Of a stretch of 64,000 nt of DNA, positions 45,609 through 58,200 are shown piece after piece. Made by a program: the position numbers and the translations under genes. Under the pieces are notes generated by a model that did no database searches, was not told where the DNA came from, and was given only the letters and a program-made list of their open reading frames with translations. How positions within the stretch are numbered: position 1 is the stretch's first letter; each line of letters starts with the position of its first letter. The stretch is from Scolanthus callimorphus (Eukaryota; Cnidaria; Anthozoa; Actiniaria; Edwardsiidae). The stretch is taken from assembly GCA_033964015.1 (NCBI GenBank), contig CM066914.1, positions 7,865,831 through 7,929,830 of the forward strand, in the 5' to 3' direction.

Positions 45609-47204
45609 TTATTTGGGGCTTTTCTTGCAGAAACATCCCGAGCTACATGGGGCTTGCATTGGCATGCAGACAGGTGCTGCTGGGGGTGCGCAGGGGGGAG
45701 CACAGGGCGCGCTAATGATTGGAGCTGGGGCACATGATGATGCTGGGGCACACTCCCAGACGTGCTGCTGGCTTTGAACAGTGCATGGTGGTGGTGCTGG
45801 CACGGGCGGAGCCGGCATCATCGGGCGGCGGCTTGCTGCTGATGGACAACAACCTTTTCAACAACGTGTTGATGGTGAACATTTTGTGGTGGCATTGGTG
45901 GTGGCATTGGCATTGGTGCAGCGCAGCACGAGGGTGCACACGCCATCATTGGTGGTGGAGCCGGCATCATCATAGGCGCTTGCATACAGGGATACCCACT
46001 ACCACAAGGATTAGCTGGAAACAAATAACACGGATCAGTGGCGGGCTACGTTTAGTTACAACATGGTGCAAGGCTAGTGCAGCAGTCTTATGCGATGTCA
46101 AGAGTGATGCAAAATCTCAGAGAAGAGAAAGATGATCATAACATTGGCGAAACGACAATGATAAAACAAAACAAGCAAAAAACAACTACAAATAGCACTT
46201 GATGACGAAGAAAAGCCCTTTTCGCCAGTGGCATTTTGCCAGCCAGGTTTACATGGTCGAAGCAGTCTTACTGAGGAAAAGCTCCGAGTGTGTGCCTGTG
46301 TAGAAGGTCTTCCACGAACTTGCTCAGTGTTTGAGTACCCAAGTTATTATTTAACTACTTGACTTGATTAGATTTAAGACAAAGCAGAATGTAGCAGACA
46401 GACTTGCGAGGCATCATCAATATAGGATATGTTGTTTTCGCCCTTCGGTGGATGTGGATGCGTAGACTTCAGCGCTCAACTAAGGCCGAAAAACTTTATT
46501 GAAATAGCTGGATATCACATGGCACCATGAAATTTTGTTTGGAAAATAGAAAAGTAATGTGGCGGTCAGCGTGACAATAAGCTCTCAGGGGGTGGGGGTC
46601 AGGCGAAATGATCAGAAAATACAGATCAATTTTTATGGTATAATAAAGCGGGCGTCCTTTCAAAAAGGTTGACTTGGACACGACTCTTGTTCGCCGTTTG
46701 CTCTAGGTTATGACGGTTATCATGGTTGTTTGGCAGCCGGCGGTTCCGGTTATGAGTAGTGAACAGGTGGTTAAGTCATGGTACCATGGATATCAACATT
46801 TGTTACTTTCATTCTTATCTCAGGGCGGATTTAGGAAAAAAATCTGACTTTAGCACACTAACATTTATTGCAATAAATGACAAAAACATATAAAACTCCC
46901 TGAAATCTGACTGTAGCGTTTGATACAGTTGTAATAGTCTAAATCCGTCCCTGTATCTATACTTTTTTATCATAATCTATAAAAAAAAAATTAACCAAGA
47001 ATTTTATTAATTGGGATGTTAAGAACTAGATTTTCAGGGAACACAAGCCATGATTATTATGCAAATAACCTATATCTGATTAAACTATAAATTCAAGAGG
47101 ATCTCCGTTGAATGATAAACAAGAATAAACTACTTGTGTAACTTACCGACGGGGCTCGCGCTTGCGTACACGACAGCTGAGAGGAGTAGAATGACTACGG
47201 CCAT
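45609..47204 (-). CDS. Secreted Pro/Met/Cys-rich protein, cnidocyst-wall-like, one frameshift
   Basis: Exon 1 (47147-47204): MAVVILLLSAVVYASASPV, a signal peptide, ending phase 1 at GTAAGT. Exon 2 (45609-46014) follows TTTGTTTCCAG. The N-terminal cysteine group is NPCGSGYPC then MACAPSCC; the middle is PMPMPPPMPPQ, then a His/Val/Gln segment NVHHQHVVEKVVVHQQQ. At about 45822-45830 (GCC repeat) one base appears missing. The next frame continues MMPAPPVPAPPPC, WECAPASSC, SAPCAPPC, and ends with a Cys cluster CSSGCFCKKSPK-stop. Restored length is about 155 aa. The His/Val-Gln block parallels HVVHPAP and HVQNVVHHKQ in the neighbouring genes, supporting common descent. An upstream leader exon is likely. 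Confidence 0.75.
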
Positions 47205-47212
47205 TTTTGTAT

Positions 47213-47617
47213 CTGCGAAAATTTAGAAGTAAAACCCTTTAAATATACAAGTATTTGAGTTATGCCACTTAAACGCTTCCGAAAAGGCGAGAGAAAATGA
47301 GTAGGGAATTTCAAATGGCCATATATATTAAAACACTAAAGACGTACATCTCACTCTAAACTATCAATAAACATTTGATACATATATAGAGATTCCATTT
47401 GTAGCAATGTTCTTGGATCATCGTTGGCGATGGAACAAGCAGCAGTATTGAACCATCGCATTTTGAATCAAACCAAACGTCAGAGAAACATTCACGATAA
47501 CGTTGTATACTTACGTAAAAAAGAGCTGTTTCCAAAAAGAGTTCTATAATTGTATAGAACTAAGACTAACACTTTTCCGTACAAAGTGAAACAAAGTTTC
47601 AAGCAATGGCCACCTAC
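47213..47617 (-). other. Probable 5'-UTR intron of the 45.6-47.2 kb gene
   Basis: On the minus strand the donor is CTAAG|GTAGGT at 47617 and the acceptor TTTCGCAG lies 8 nt before the ATG. Confidence 0.5.
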
Positions 47618-47732
47618 CTTAGCACACAGTGAACCTAGTATGGTGATCTCGTCTGAAATTGCTGTGGAATACGAGCGCTATTAATTACGTGCTGGGCTGA
47701 TCACACTGGTTATTTTGCTGGTTGTCACAATC

Positions 47733-47760
47733 GCTGATTGGCTGGGCGTTCTGATTGGGT
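47733..47760 (-). promoter_or_regulatory. Two CCAAT boxes upstream of the leader exon
   Basis: On the minus strand ACCCAATCAG and CAGCCAATCAGCG lie about 115-140 bp upstream of the leader-exon donor. This is a plausible proximal promoter; no clear TATA box was seen. Confidence 0.3.
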
Positions 47761-49312
47761 CACATGACACATGTTGTACAGGTGGCATTATTTCATGGTT
47801 GAGTGTGGCCAGTGCTGACCTCACCATCTACGAGTCAGTGAATCGGCCATAACGATACCTGAGTGATAAGGTCATCCCACCACAGCCAAAAGGTGTCAAA
47901 ATGTCAGTTTAGGTGGCCACATTCAATGGTCTTTTTATCTGATTCTTGAACCGTGGAGAAATAAACCACCATTTAGTGACATTTACCACTTTAACAGAAA
48001 ACTATCTTTTCTTCTTTTTTATGTTTTCTCTGAATTACCAGGGCACAATAATGTTGACAATATTGATTATTTCAAGAGGTTCCTGTCAGTTTCTGGTGCC
48101 TGTTGTTTGTGAATGCTTAAGTTTGTTTAAGGGGACTGTTTTCACTTCAAATCACAATAATGAACGGGTACCCTCCAACACACAGCGAGGGATCTCATTT
48201 TCACCAAATATTACAGATGTAAGCTTCATCGAACAGTCGTATAAACATAAGACCAACTTTATATTTGTAACCCGATCCTTGGGAGAGAAAATCAAGGCCA
48301 TTTGCAGCTGTATGTCTCATTTTCTTACATGTTTTCTAAACCATTCCATCAGACAAAGGAATCGGTCTGCTGAATTCTTTGTCATTATATCTTTGTGGTA
48401 TCTTCCTGTGAACAAATAGTGCATAGACGTGTTATTGTACTAACATTAATCGCTAACAGTTTCTCAATGTATTTTGAAGTAGGAATTTCTCTCTATTGTC
48501 TCAATGGGAATTAACGGGCGTTCAAGGACAGCCTCCGAGTAAAAAAAAATCGAAAGTTCAAATTTCAAGGAAACAAGCAGAGCAAACAATCGTGTTTTAA
48601 TCGTCTCCGTCCTTATATGCTCACTAATTTCTGGGTGAAATTTTGCGTCAAAAGTGTGCTGTGTTGACGCCAGTATCAGTAATTTAAAATAACACGAACA
48701 CAATATATATTTTCAACTAACTGATATTTTTCAATATAGACTTTCAAGACACGTCTTGATTTGAATGAAATAACTCAGTTGTTCATTCCTTTCAGGTCAA
48801 CTTCAAGGATCTCTGTGAATTGGATTTCAAATCGACCGAAGTAGCCATCTTTTCATTTCATAGATCAAGGAGAGATCACAGATGGCTTTTGAGTCTCGAA
48901 AACTATACTATAATTTCCGCTGTGTCTGTATGAGAAAACATTCCTGCGATTGGTTGGATTTTTCCAGCCTAAATTCCCGCTAATGCAGTAGCGCACGCGT
49001 TGTGCCGCAGGAATCAATAAAATAAATCTTTCCGACTGACTCCCCAGACTTGCAGCTCGTAAGTTGAATTGCGATGGGTCCTAACGGCGCCACTGGCAGC
49101 CAAGCGGTCATAAGCACAGACACTGAGGGTGGTTACTGCCAGAGGGTTTATTACGTCCGGCCAGTGGTTCTTCAACGTCCCTGTGAAACTGGGTAGAGTA
49201 GTATTAAGGCGAGACGGGACCATTGTCTCAACATTTTTTAAATTTGTGACAACGTGACTGGATTTTCAGGCCTCCTATCACTGGATGGTGAATTTAGCGC
49301 CTTCTCAATTCG
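47761..49312. other. Intergenic, no supported gene
   Basis: A 157-codon frame at 47946-48419 lacks a domain, signal peptide or splice context and is AT-rich, so it is not called. Confidence 0.4.
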
Positions 49313-49448
49313 CCTTTGTCACACGGCAGCCATCTTGGATTTTTTCTTACAGAAATGACTATGCGTGAGTGATCTTACACGCCTGGCCTCGCTTTCATGC
49401 CTGCTTCGCTGTATTAGAAAATCCAAGATGGCTGCCGTGTGACAAAGG
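49313..49448. repeat. Inverted repeat
   Basis: CCTTTGTCACACGGCAGCCA and its inverse bound a 136-bp segment; TCTTGGATTTT also pairs. Possibly a small foldback element, directly upstream of the 49.5-51.2 kb element. Confidence 0.8.
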
Positions 49449-49483
49449 TGAATGGCAGCAGGATTAGTTCCGGAATCGTATTA

Positions 49484-51236
49484 GGGACTGCGCAATAATT
49501 ATCTGGAAGGGGACGAAATCGTATTAGGGACTGCGCAATAATTATCTGGAAGGGGGGGGGGGGGGGGGGGGTCGAGAAATGAGGGGGAAAAGGGGGAAAG
49601 TTGGTTACTTCCCCCCCTCACACACATAAATTCTTATGCTATACCACCCCTTCTATGAAAATAAGAGTCATCCCCCCTTCCTGGTTAAAGAGAGAAGAAT
49701 ACCACAAGGGCCACAACATGTTTAGAGCAGATTTGGGGAGGGTCACAATTTTTCAATGAGGCATTCGTCGTAACACAGCGTGCATTAAAAAATTTCGGCG
49801 CGCTTCGCTCGCATAGGGAAATAGTCTAATACAGTTTTTGATAAGGCGCACAATTCAAAGGTTGCCATTTTAAAAGGTTGCCCCCATAGAAAAGCATGGC
49901 GGCCAGCCACTATTTTCGAAAAAAATGACACCTTGGTCAGCGTGAGTTCGACGTTACAAGCATAGAATAGAGTGAGGAAAGTGAGAACGATGCAGACAGT
50001 GATGCAGGCTATGAGGAGAGTGACAATGATACAAAGGAAACCAGCAAATAGAAGATTCTGATGGCGAAGACATTGAGAATGATGCGCACGAAGATGATAT
50101 CAGTAGCCTACTGTACGTGATCAGTTCTGGAAGGACGTGCACAGTTTGGAAAGCCCGTTCTCTCTACCAATATAGCCAAAGATCGCATGTTGCATCGGCA
50201 GACAGTTCCCTTAACTACTTACCCGTGAGGAGTTTTCATCAATCACATCAAGATCGCCAGAGAACTACATTGAATAAAGCTTTGAAGTTTCATTCATTCC
50301 TGACACGCAGTGCACGTCCTCGTCAGGAACGAATAATAAGCTCGTTTCAACGTAACCTGAAACGCAACCGGATTCAAAGTTTCAGCGATATCTCGGGGGG
50401 GGGGGGGGGGGGGTCCAAGCTATGCGCAGTTTGACTAAACTGTTGCCTTTAATGTTGTCTAATTCATCGTCTTCTCATGCATCGAGTAATCTCTCTTTCT
50501 TGCACGGTTTTTAGAAACACCATCATGAGACAAAACAATTTGGACACATATTTTGGCCCTAAAAGATACCAATCACCCCTAAAATGAGACCAAACCCGCG
50601 TGATTTTAACCCCTAAAAGATACGACGAGTCCCTCCCCCCCCCCCGGGATCTATGTTTACATCTCTCACTGATCAAAACTGTTTGAGAGACCTGCAGACA
50701 TGTTGCTTTGTAGGAGAAACTGCATTACAATGACCATCCAGGAATTTTATCTGAAACTTTATATCTTGGAACTCTCAGCGTATTACGCTGAGTTCCAAGC
50801 TATAACAAAAATTCCTGGATGGTCATTGCAGCTTCTCCTAAACAAAGCAACATCTCTGCAGGTCTCTCAGAAAAGCTTAATCAGTGAGAAATCACTCATA
50901 AACAAGTCGTCTCACACTGAAATAATCAAAATGTTGATTAGAGTCAAGTTCTAGCACTATTATTATTGTTTATATACATTTTTGACAGTTATGGTACAGA
51001 TTTTTAGAGGTTATATTCGGGTTCAATATTGCCTACAGAATGACCAAGAAAGAGAGTTGTAGCATCTTATTGTTATTATTGGTATATTAAAATTAGACAT
51101 TGACCCCCCCCCCCCCTATTCACTGAGTAATCTTAGACGTTGTCCGGTCCTCTTTCAAGGCATACTTTAAGGTTATGCTGCCCCCTCTGGTTTCTCAACT
51201 GAGAATCCCCCCTCCTGATAATTATTGCGCAGTCCC
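49484..51236. mobile_element. PIF/Harbinger-like non-autonomous element, about 1.7 kb
   Basis: The left end GGGACTGCGCAATAATTATC occurs twice (49484 and 49527), and the right end is its inverse finishing at 51236. TTA flanks both sides. The ends resemble the GGGACTGTTCG family elsewhere in the window. The interior has G and C homopolymer runs, a long internal hairpin (50661-50890), and no transposase frame that I could recognise. Confidence 0.8.
50661..50890. repeat. Long inverted repeat nested in the 1.7-kb element
   Basis: GAGAGACCTGCAGACATGTT and CATCCAGGAATTTT pair with the right half; the apex is TTGGAACTCAGCG-like. Confidence 0.85.
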
Positions 51237-51769
51237 TTATTACAAGGGGAGACGATGGTCCGTAGGACCATTACTTAATGGTCGAGGTAGGCAAGCCAAT
51301 GGCAGAGCATGCTGGAATGCAATTAATTTCTATTGAAAATGTAGGCAATTTCATTGGCTTAGACATAAAAATCAGTAAAATCACTATACTAGAAAAACTT
51401 TTCTGAGGATTTTTGGCATACATAAGCACATGTGTTGAATATGCAATTTTAAAAGAATCTATATGTGGAGAACCTAGCGTAAAATGCTGATTCTCTCTCC
51501 TTTGTTCTTCGTTATTCTGATTGGTCTAGAGACCTTTTATTGCCATATTTTCTCAAAGCAAGTCGAAATCGAAATCAAGTCGAAATTTGTATTTTTTTTT
51601 GTATCGTATTTTTATAGAATAGTTTGTTATCAAAAATATATATATATAAAATACAAGTAGCATGTTAGGAAATGCCTAGTATCTAAATTGACCTAGTCTT
51701 CGAGTCAGACACTAGTTGACTTAATTTTGTTATTTTTATATATGAGGCGATATGAGGCCTCCACACTTT

Positions 51770-51896
51770 AAGCCTAGTTCCCATATAGTCTTATTACTGT
51801 CGTATCAGTCAACCGTGAAACAAAAGAATAATACCAATTTCCTTTGTTTCACGGTCGACTGATGCGACAGATAAGACTATATGGAAAGCAGGCCTT
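51770..51896. repeat. Inverted repeat
   Basis: TAAGCCTAGTTCCCATATAG and its near inverse bound 127 bp; the inner arms GTGAAACAAA and TTTGTTTCACGGT pair. Confidence 0.8.
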
Positions 51897-52215
51897 ACAA
51901 CACAAAAGACGACACAAAACAACACAAAACGAGCTGCAATAAGCAGCTCATTCGCCGTAAATATTGGGCTAGCTCGTCCACAGCAGTAGATGTATCTGCC
52001 AGATATTTCTTTAGTTTGGTGGATTTGGACTGTAGACCCGATATTTTCTCGTTATTGTTCTGCGTTTGGGTTAGAATCTGGTCAAACTTGGTTGACAAGA
52101 ACGTACAACACTCGTCCATTTCATCGAGTTTGTCAAATTCGGCGATATCTTAGCGCGAATTGGTTGCAATTCACTCTTTAAAGAGTTTCTTCACGTCCTC
52201 TAGACTTACCATTAT
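51895..52215 (-). mobile_element. LINE ORF1 N-terminal fragment (coiled coil)
   Basis: On the minus strand VSLEDVKKLFKE is followed after stops by MDECCTFLSTKFDQILTQTQ and a heptad pattern (ISGLQSKSTKLKKYLADTST). This looks like the start of a LINE ORF1, broken by stops. Confidence 0.45.
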
Positions 52216-52289
52216 CAGCAATTTACTTAGAAGCCACACAAAATAGAGTTTACCGAAAAAATGGCAGAGCTAAAAAACTCGTGGTGGCC

Positions 52290-52450
52290 GCCATGGCGCC
52301 ATATGCTAACGGACAGCAAAATGGGAGGAACCCTCTACCTTTCCCTCGTTAGACCGCACTTCTCTTATGCCAATGAGGTGTGGTCAAAGGTCACCTGAGA
52401 ACGCTGACGGAAAGAGTCCAACGTCGCGCGGCGACTTGCTGAATCCTGAA
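52290..52450 (+). mobile_element. LINE reverse transcriptase C-terminal fragment
   Basis: Reads LYLSLVRPHFSYANEVWS and then, in another frame, a RVQRRA-like motif. This is the thumb region of non-LTR reverse transcriptases. Confidence 0.55.
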
Positions 52451-53584
52451 GCAACGCATATTAAGACAGACCGAGATCCTTGCACTTATTAAGCATTAGA
52501 GCACAAACAAATTGCTATGACTTTGGCAAATAGAGCACGCGTGATGTTTGGAGACACGAGAAAGTTGTAAAATCACGAGCCGCAGGCGATATAACGGGGG
52601 AAAACCATTACTTTATCGGTGAAATAGAGCATAGATTTGGACCAATCAGAGCGCGCGTTATATCGTAGTTATTATACATGATAGGGAGCGTAGAAATCTA
52701 GTGTGTGTGTGGACACACATAAACACCAACAACTTTGGCCGATCCCGCTCCCAGAATCCCTCCCTTGTTCTCAAGCCCGCTTACTACAGAATCACTAAGA
52801 ACTGTAAAATAACCTTGGAACTATGTTTGTAAAGGTTTTTCTCCTGATAAGTTCTGCAGTCTAGAAATGTTGAAATCATATCTACTAGACATGTATTTTG
52901 ACTTATGAGTCCCTATGATGTGGACTACTCATGCACCTGGGACCAGGTTAGCAATAACCCACGTTTTAGGAACGATAAATAAGATTCTCATCTAATCAAA
53001 TTTCCAGAATAGCCACATTTAACCCTAAGCATAAGGCCTAAGGCCTAATTCATACGTCGATCTTTTGCCGCGTCAATTCTTATTGGGATTAAGGTCGACT
53101 TGAATTTAATAGAAATCGCCTCCCATTCAGACGTCGATCGTAATCTACCGGTCTCAATAAATAAAATTGAGCTTACAAGCATTCGATCTGCGGCGACCGC
53201 ACAAGATAAGCATTACGTGAGCAAATAGAATTGACGCATGAAGAAGAGCGATTTTTAAATCAACGCCGATCTTTAGTCGTTTCGAGCGACACAAGCGGTC
53301 GTTTTCATCTTGGCGTCGCTCTTAATTCAGTGGCTGATTCATACGTCGATCTTCTCATGCGCCTTTCTAGGAACCGGGCCCTGTCTCTATCTCGATACTG
53401 TGCTTGCCACCGCAGATAACGCGTCTTTTTAATCTTTATTATTAAATTAACTAGACGCATAACTGCGTGAACTCGGGCTTCTGTCTATATCTATCTTTAT
53501 TTAGTAAAATCACACTCACACACTTTCACGAATCCTGCATTCTGATTGGCTCAAAACTCAAAACTGTCTATTGAGTCATAGTTA
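52451..53584. other. Intergenic; weak repeats
   Basis: CATACGTCGATCTT occurs at about 53052 and 53340, and GTCGATCG-type words recur between. No gene seen. Confidence 0.4.
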
Positions 53585-54027
53585 GGGGCCGATTACATGG
53601 AGAATTTCAGCCCGGGCTGAGATTTCAGCCCGGGTAGGGGGGCTGAATCGCTAGCCCGGCCTTCTTGACAAATACATGTAATAAGAAATGTACGATTACA
53701 TGAAGAAAATCTCAGCCCGGGCTGAAATTCGGCCCGGGCTGAAAATCCTGGCCCGGTCAGAGCGACCCGGGCTAGGATTTTCAGCCCGGGTTGTTTGGCG
53801 AAATTTCACCATGTAATCGCAGCAGAATTTCAGCCCGGGCTGGAAACTTGCGCCCATGCTGTCTTATATCCAGCGTAAAAGCCAAATGACATGCGCTTTA
53901 GTTGCAAGATGGCGCTGGGATTTGAAACAGCCCGGGCTGAAATGCCACATATAATCACAACAAAAATCAACCCGGTCGCCTGTCTGAAACCTCAGCCCGG
54001 GCTGAAATTCTCCATGTAATCGGCCCC
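53585..54027. mobile_element. PIF/Harbinger-like MITE with CAGCCCGGGCTGA repeats
   Basis: Terminal inverted repeat of at least 38 bp, GGGGCCGATTACATGGAGAA onward, with TTA on both sides. The 13-bp palindrome CAGCCCGGGCTGA, or a close variant, recurs about ten times inside. Confidence 0.85.
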
Positions 54028-54752
54028 TTAGTGAGTTTTGAAAAAGCCGGCGTTTTGAAGAAAAACAAGACAATGGCAGCCCCTAAAAAGTTTTATTATT
54101 CACAGGTAGTGTGTGAGTCAACTATCAGCTCATAGAAATCTCGAGTTTGTAATCTAATTGTTAAATAAAATTTAAAAATTTGACAAATTCAAAGCGTAGT
54201 TATTTGGTGATTTATTTAGGCGGCCTAATCCATGGCGTATTCAATATCAGAGACACGTGAATCGAACGACTTCTGTTTCACGCTTAAATATTTCGGCTCA
54301 GTTTGCTTTAAATACAAAACATATTTCATTTTCGGAATTGTAATGTTAATACTAAACCTTTTCTTAAAATTTCAGGGCTACATTCAATTAATTTAGATCC
54401 ACGAAAACAAAGCACAAGTTTGCTACGATTGGAATTTGTCAACCAACTTGCATCACCTCCGAAAGTTTCACTTTCATGTAGCGCTCTCATTGGCCCGAGC
54501 CAACGTGACTGCGTTTTGCTTCGAAACGGCAGGAAAAAAAAAACCAAAGCCGAATTTATAACTCGGGCTCTTCCTACGGAAGCCCGAGTAATTATTGTAT
54601 TAGATAACTAACGAGGGGAAGCGCCTGGAAGCACCTCGCCTCGCCCGTCCGCGTTCTCCCTTTTGGAATCTATTATTTGTTTGTTTAGTTTAATACTGTG
54701 TCCAATAAATCTGACAAAATAAAAATAAATAAAATAACATTTACGGGGACCT

Positions 54753-54880
54753 TAAAGGCCCATCACCAACCGGGAGCCTTTGCGCCCCGTTTTCTTTTGT
54801 TTTCAAATTGATCCATTGTTTTTCGGGTGTGCTGATTGGCTAAGAGTTCGCAAAGGCTCTCGGTTGGTGATGGGCCTTTA
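54753..54880. mobile_element. MITE, TAAAGGYCCATCACCAAC family (copy 2, complete)
   Basis: TIRs TAAAGGCCCATCACCAACCG and inverse; sister of 13032-13152 in opposite orientation. Confidence 0.85.
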
Positions 54881-55299
54881 ATAGAGGGGGTACCAGAAAT
54901 TCAATGCAATAACCTTTGAGTTGTTCGTTTATTGCCTTTGTATATCAAGAACAGGGCCTAAATTTTAGAAGTGAAAACATACCACGTACACAATGCTGGT
55001 ATATGAACTTTTGTTGTTAACAAACTGCACTGTAATATTTCAGGTATATAAAAACAAAAGAGCACAAAGAGACAACATTTATTAGAACAAAACACTGTAG
55101 ATGTTTATTATACAATTTCCTTGGACTGGAACTGCCTTTAATCAAATACATGACTATTTCACAGCTCGCATAACAAACTAAATGACGAATTCTAAGTAAA
55201 CGTCAAGGGGCTGTGAGCCATTCATAAACACACTCTCCGGAGCTGCTATCAACCTCACATTAGAGTTCAGGGGATCACCATTGAGCGGCCGATAAGCGG

Positions 55300-58200
55300 T
55301 TAGTTCTTCTTGGGCTTGTCTTCCTTAGGCTCCTCTGGTTCATCCGCGGATTCCTCCTCATCGTCCTCGGGCTCGTCCGCGGACGCCTCCGACTCGTCGT
55401 TCACCTGAAAAAGAATCATATCAAGATATATTTCATATATATATTTTTTAACCAATCCGCGCGGGTTGTTTTTGGCTCATTTAAATCTCGTATCAGGCCC
55501 TTTGTCCGAAAAAATGTAGCAAAATGGTGAACAAGAGTACAAGATTTCTCGAACACTGACTTGCTCGTTTTGATGAATATGAGGAAAAATACTTCAAATA
55601 CTCAATCATCAGCCAACCGGAGCTTTCATATTGTACTACGTGCAGTACCTTGAAACCTCAGGAAGATCAAGCTAGTGGGACTCCAAGGACCTTGAAATGA
55701 TAAAAATTCATAGTTCAAGGGTCCTTGGATCTAGAAACGTTTTAAAGTTTTTTAAATATTACTTACAGTCCTGCCAAATAAGGCAAGGAGGACTTCCTAA
55801 TAAGAAGTTTAGCAACGTTGGCAAGTCGACAGGTTTTGGTGAAATGTTCTTGTCATGAGCATCTCTGTCACGCAAGTGCCCACCGGGCATTTCTTTTCAC
55901 ACTCGCCCGCTATGTGACACAAAAGGTGTCACATAATCGCGTTGCGTGATATGAGAGTGCGTTACACAGGCGAGGATACGTGACACAAAAGTTGTGCAAC
56001 ACATAATCGCGTTGCGTGATATGAGAGTACGTTACACAGGCGAGGATGTGACACAAAAGGTGTCACTTAATCGCGTTGCGTGATATGAGAGTACGTTACA
56101 CAGGTGAGGATATGTGACAAAAAAGCTGTGCAACACAAAATCGCGTTGCGTGATATGAGAGTGCGTTACACAGGTGAGGATACGAGGCTTACCTTTGTCT
56201 TCTTGCAACAACTGCTGCATGTTGGAGCGCAGGACATGGGGGCGGCGACAGTGCACGCAGGCGTACACGAAGGTGGCGCAGCAACTACAATTGGTGGTGG
56301 TGGTGGTGGTGCTGGCTGATGCATAATGTGGTGAATAATCTTGTGCATATGGTTGATTGTTTGTGGTGGCACTGGTGGAGGAGGTGGTGGCGGTGGTGGT
56401 GGACACGGGGCAGGAGCATATACATGTCGCTCCGTTTGTTGGACTGACTGCGTGTGACAAGGAGCAGGGGCTGCTATCATTTGAGCAGGGGCACTTGGTA
56501 ATTGCTTGTGGTGGACGACGTTCTGTACATGAGTGACTACTTGTGGAGGTGAGGGAGGCATGGCTGGCATTGGCATAGGTGGTGGTGGCGCAGGACCCAT
56601 AACATGGCGCTCCGATTGCGTCACACTACTGGTAACACACGGAGGAGGTGGAGCGCAAGGGGCAGAGGCGGTCATCATGATTGGTGCGGGAGCAGGGGCG
56701 GCCATCATGATTGGTGCAGCAGGGGCGGCCATCACGACTGGAGCGGCGGCAGGGGCACAGGGTGCAGACATAACTGGTGAAGCGCATCCACCCATGCATT
56801 TCTTTGATGCTTTGTGATGCTTGTCTAGAACAACAACAACAACAACAAAATGTTAATTCATCCACCTTGAATAAGAGAGCAGAAATGGAATTGGAAGGAT
56901 GGAAGGGTGAACTTGACTTAGCATAACTGTAATTTGCGTTAAAGTGTTTTTTGGCTCTGCATATTTGTGTCCCGAAGTCACGAACGCTGTGTCTTATGGG
57001 TAAATGAGACGTTGGTACGACTTTTCAAATAAGACGTGCTAAACAGTACGGCTCCACCGATCAAATCAAAGAAGCTTCCTTTTCTACGCGGAAAACGATT
57101 TCTGATTCTGTCTACGCTTAAACGCAACTACCAATAGTTGTCTAATTTCCAAAGCAAACAATAGACCTCCTCGGCTTGGGCGTAATGTTTTGCCCATTTC
57201 AGATCACGTGGCATTCCCATTCCCACGAGAATGCCACGTGATCTGAAATGGGAAAACATTACGCCCAAGCCGAGGAGGTCTATTGATGACATAATGCTCA
57301 ACTTTGGATGACATTTTTTTTTTCTGCGGATGTTGCATTTCGCTTATTCAGCCCCACCACTGTCGTAGTACAATCTTCCTTCCCTCGGCCCACCACTTGA
57401 GGGCACGCTCCAATGGACATTATAACTTTTTATAATCCTTTTAATACGATGCTATGGGCATTACAACTTGTTGCGGAATTCTTTCCTTTCGTCAGCCAAT
57501 CAAAATCGATGGACATGAACACTTCCTCTCCATAACCAATCAACGGCTGAAAGGGAAAAAGTATTCCGCAACATTGAAATACCCAGGAACATTAGAATTA
57601 TTCACTTCCGGCGACGTACATGAACGGCTGAAGTATTACGAGTTACTGCGTTATTACAATACAGTCGAAGCTCTCGTAAGCGACCACCTCGGGAACTGAA
57701 CATTGCGGTCGTTAACGGAGCTGGTCGCTTACGAGAACGGCTCTCGTAAGCGACCACCAAGCGGCTTCCTACTTGAACAATAGGTGTTGGTCGCTTACGA
57801 GAGCTTAGTACAATAAATCTAGAAAATATCATGTGATACTAATGCTTAAAATAGTTTGATTTATTTCCCGACTTTAATTAAGAATATATAACCGCAAATA
57901 TGTACATAGAAAATATGTAGAAAATAGCATTTCAATGGTGCAGCTTGTATCAGTTCAGATATTTATGAGGTGATGACTGATGTTTTAAAGACAAAAAGTA
58001 TTGTGGTCGCTTACGAGAGCTTAAAAACAATAGAAAATCTATGTTGGTGATTTGAAATTGTGGTCGCTAACGGAGCTGGTCGCATCGATAAGGCGGTCGC
58101 TTACGAGAGCTTGAAATAACAGAGTTTATGTGACATTTCAAACGGGGTTTCGGGAAAATGGTCGTTATGGGAGCTGGTCGCATACGAGAGCGGTCGCACA

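Noticed and set aside
47946..48419. 157-codon frame as a gene
   Set aside because: AT-rich, no domain, no signal peptide, no splice sites in frame; could occur by chance.
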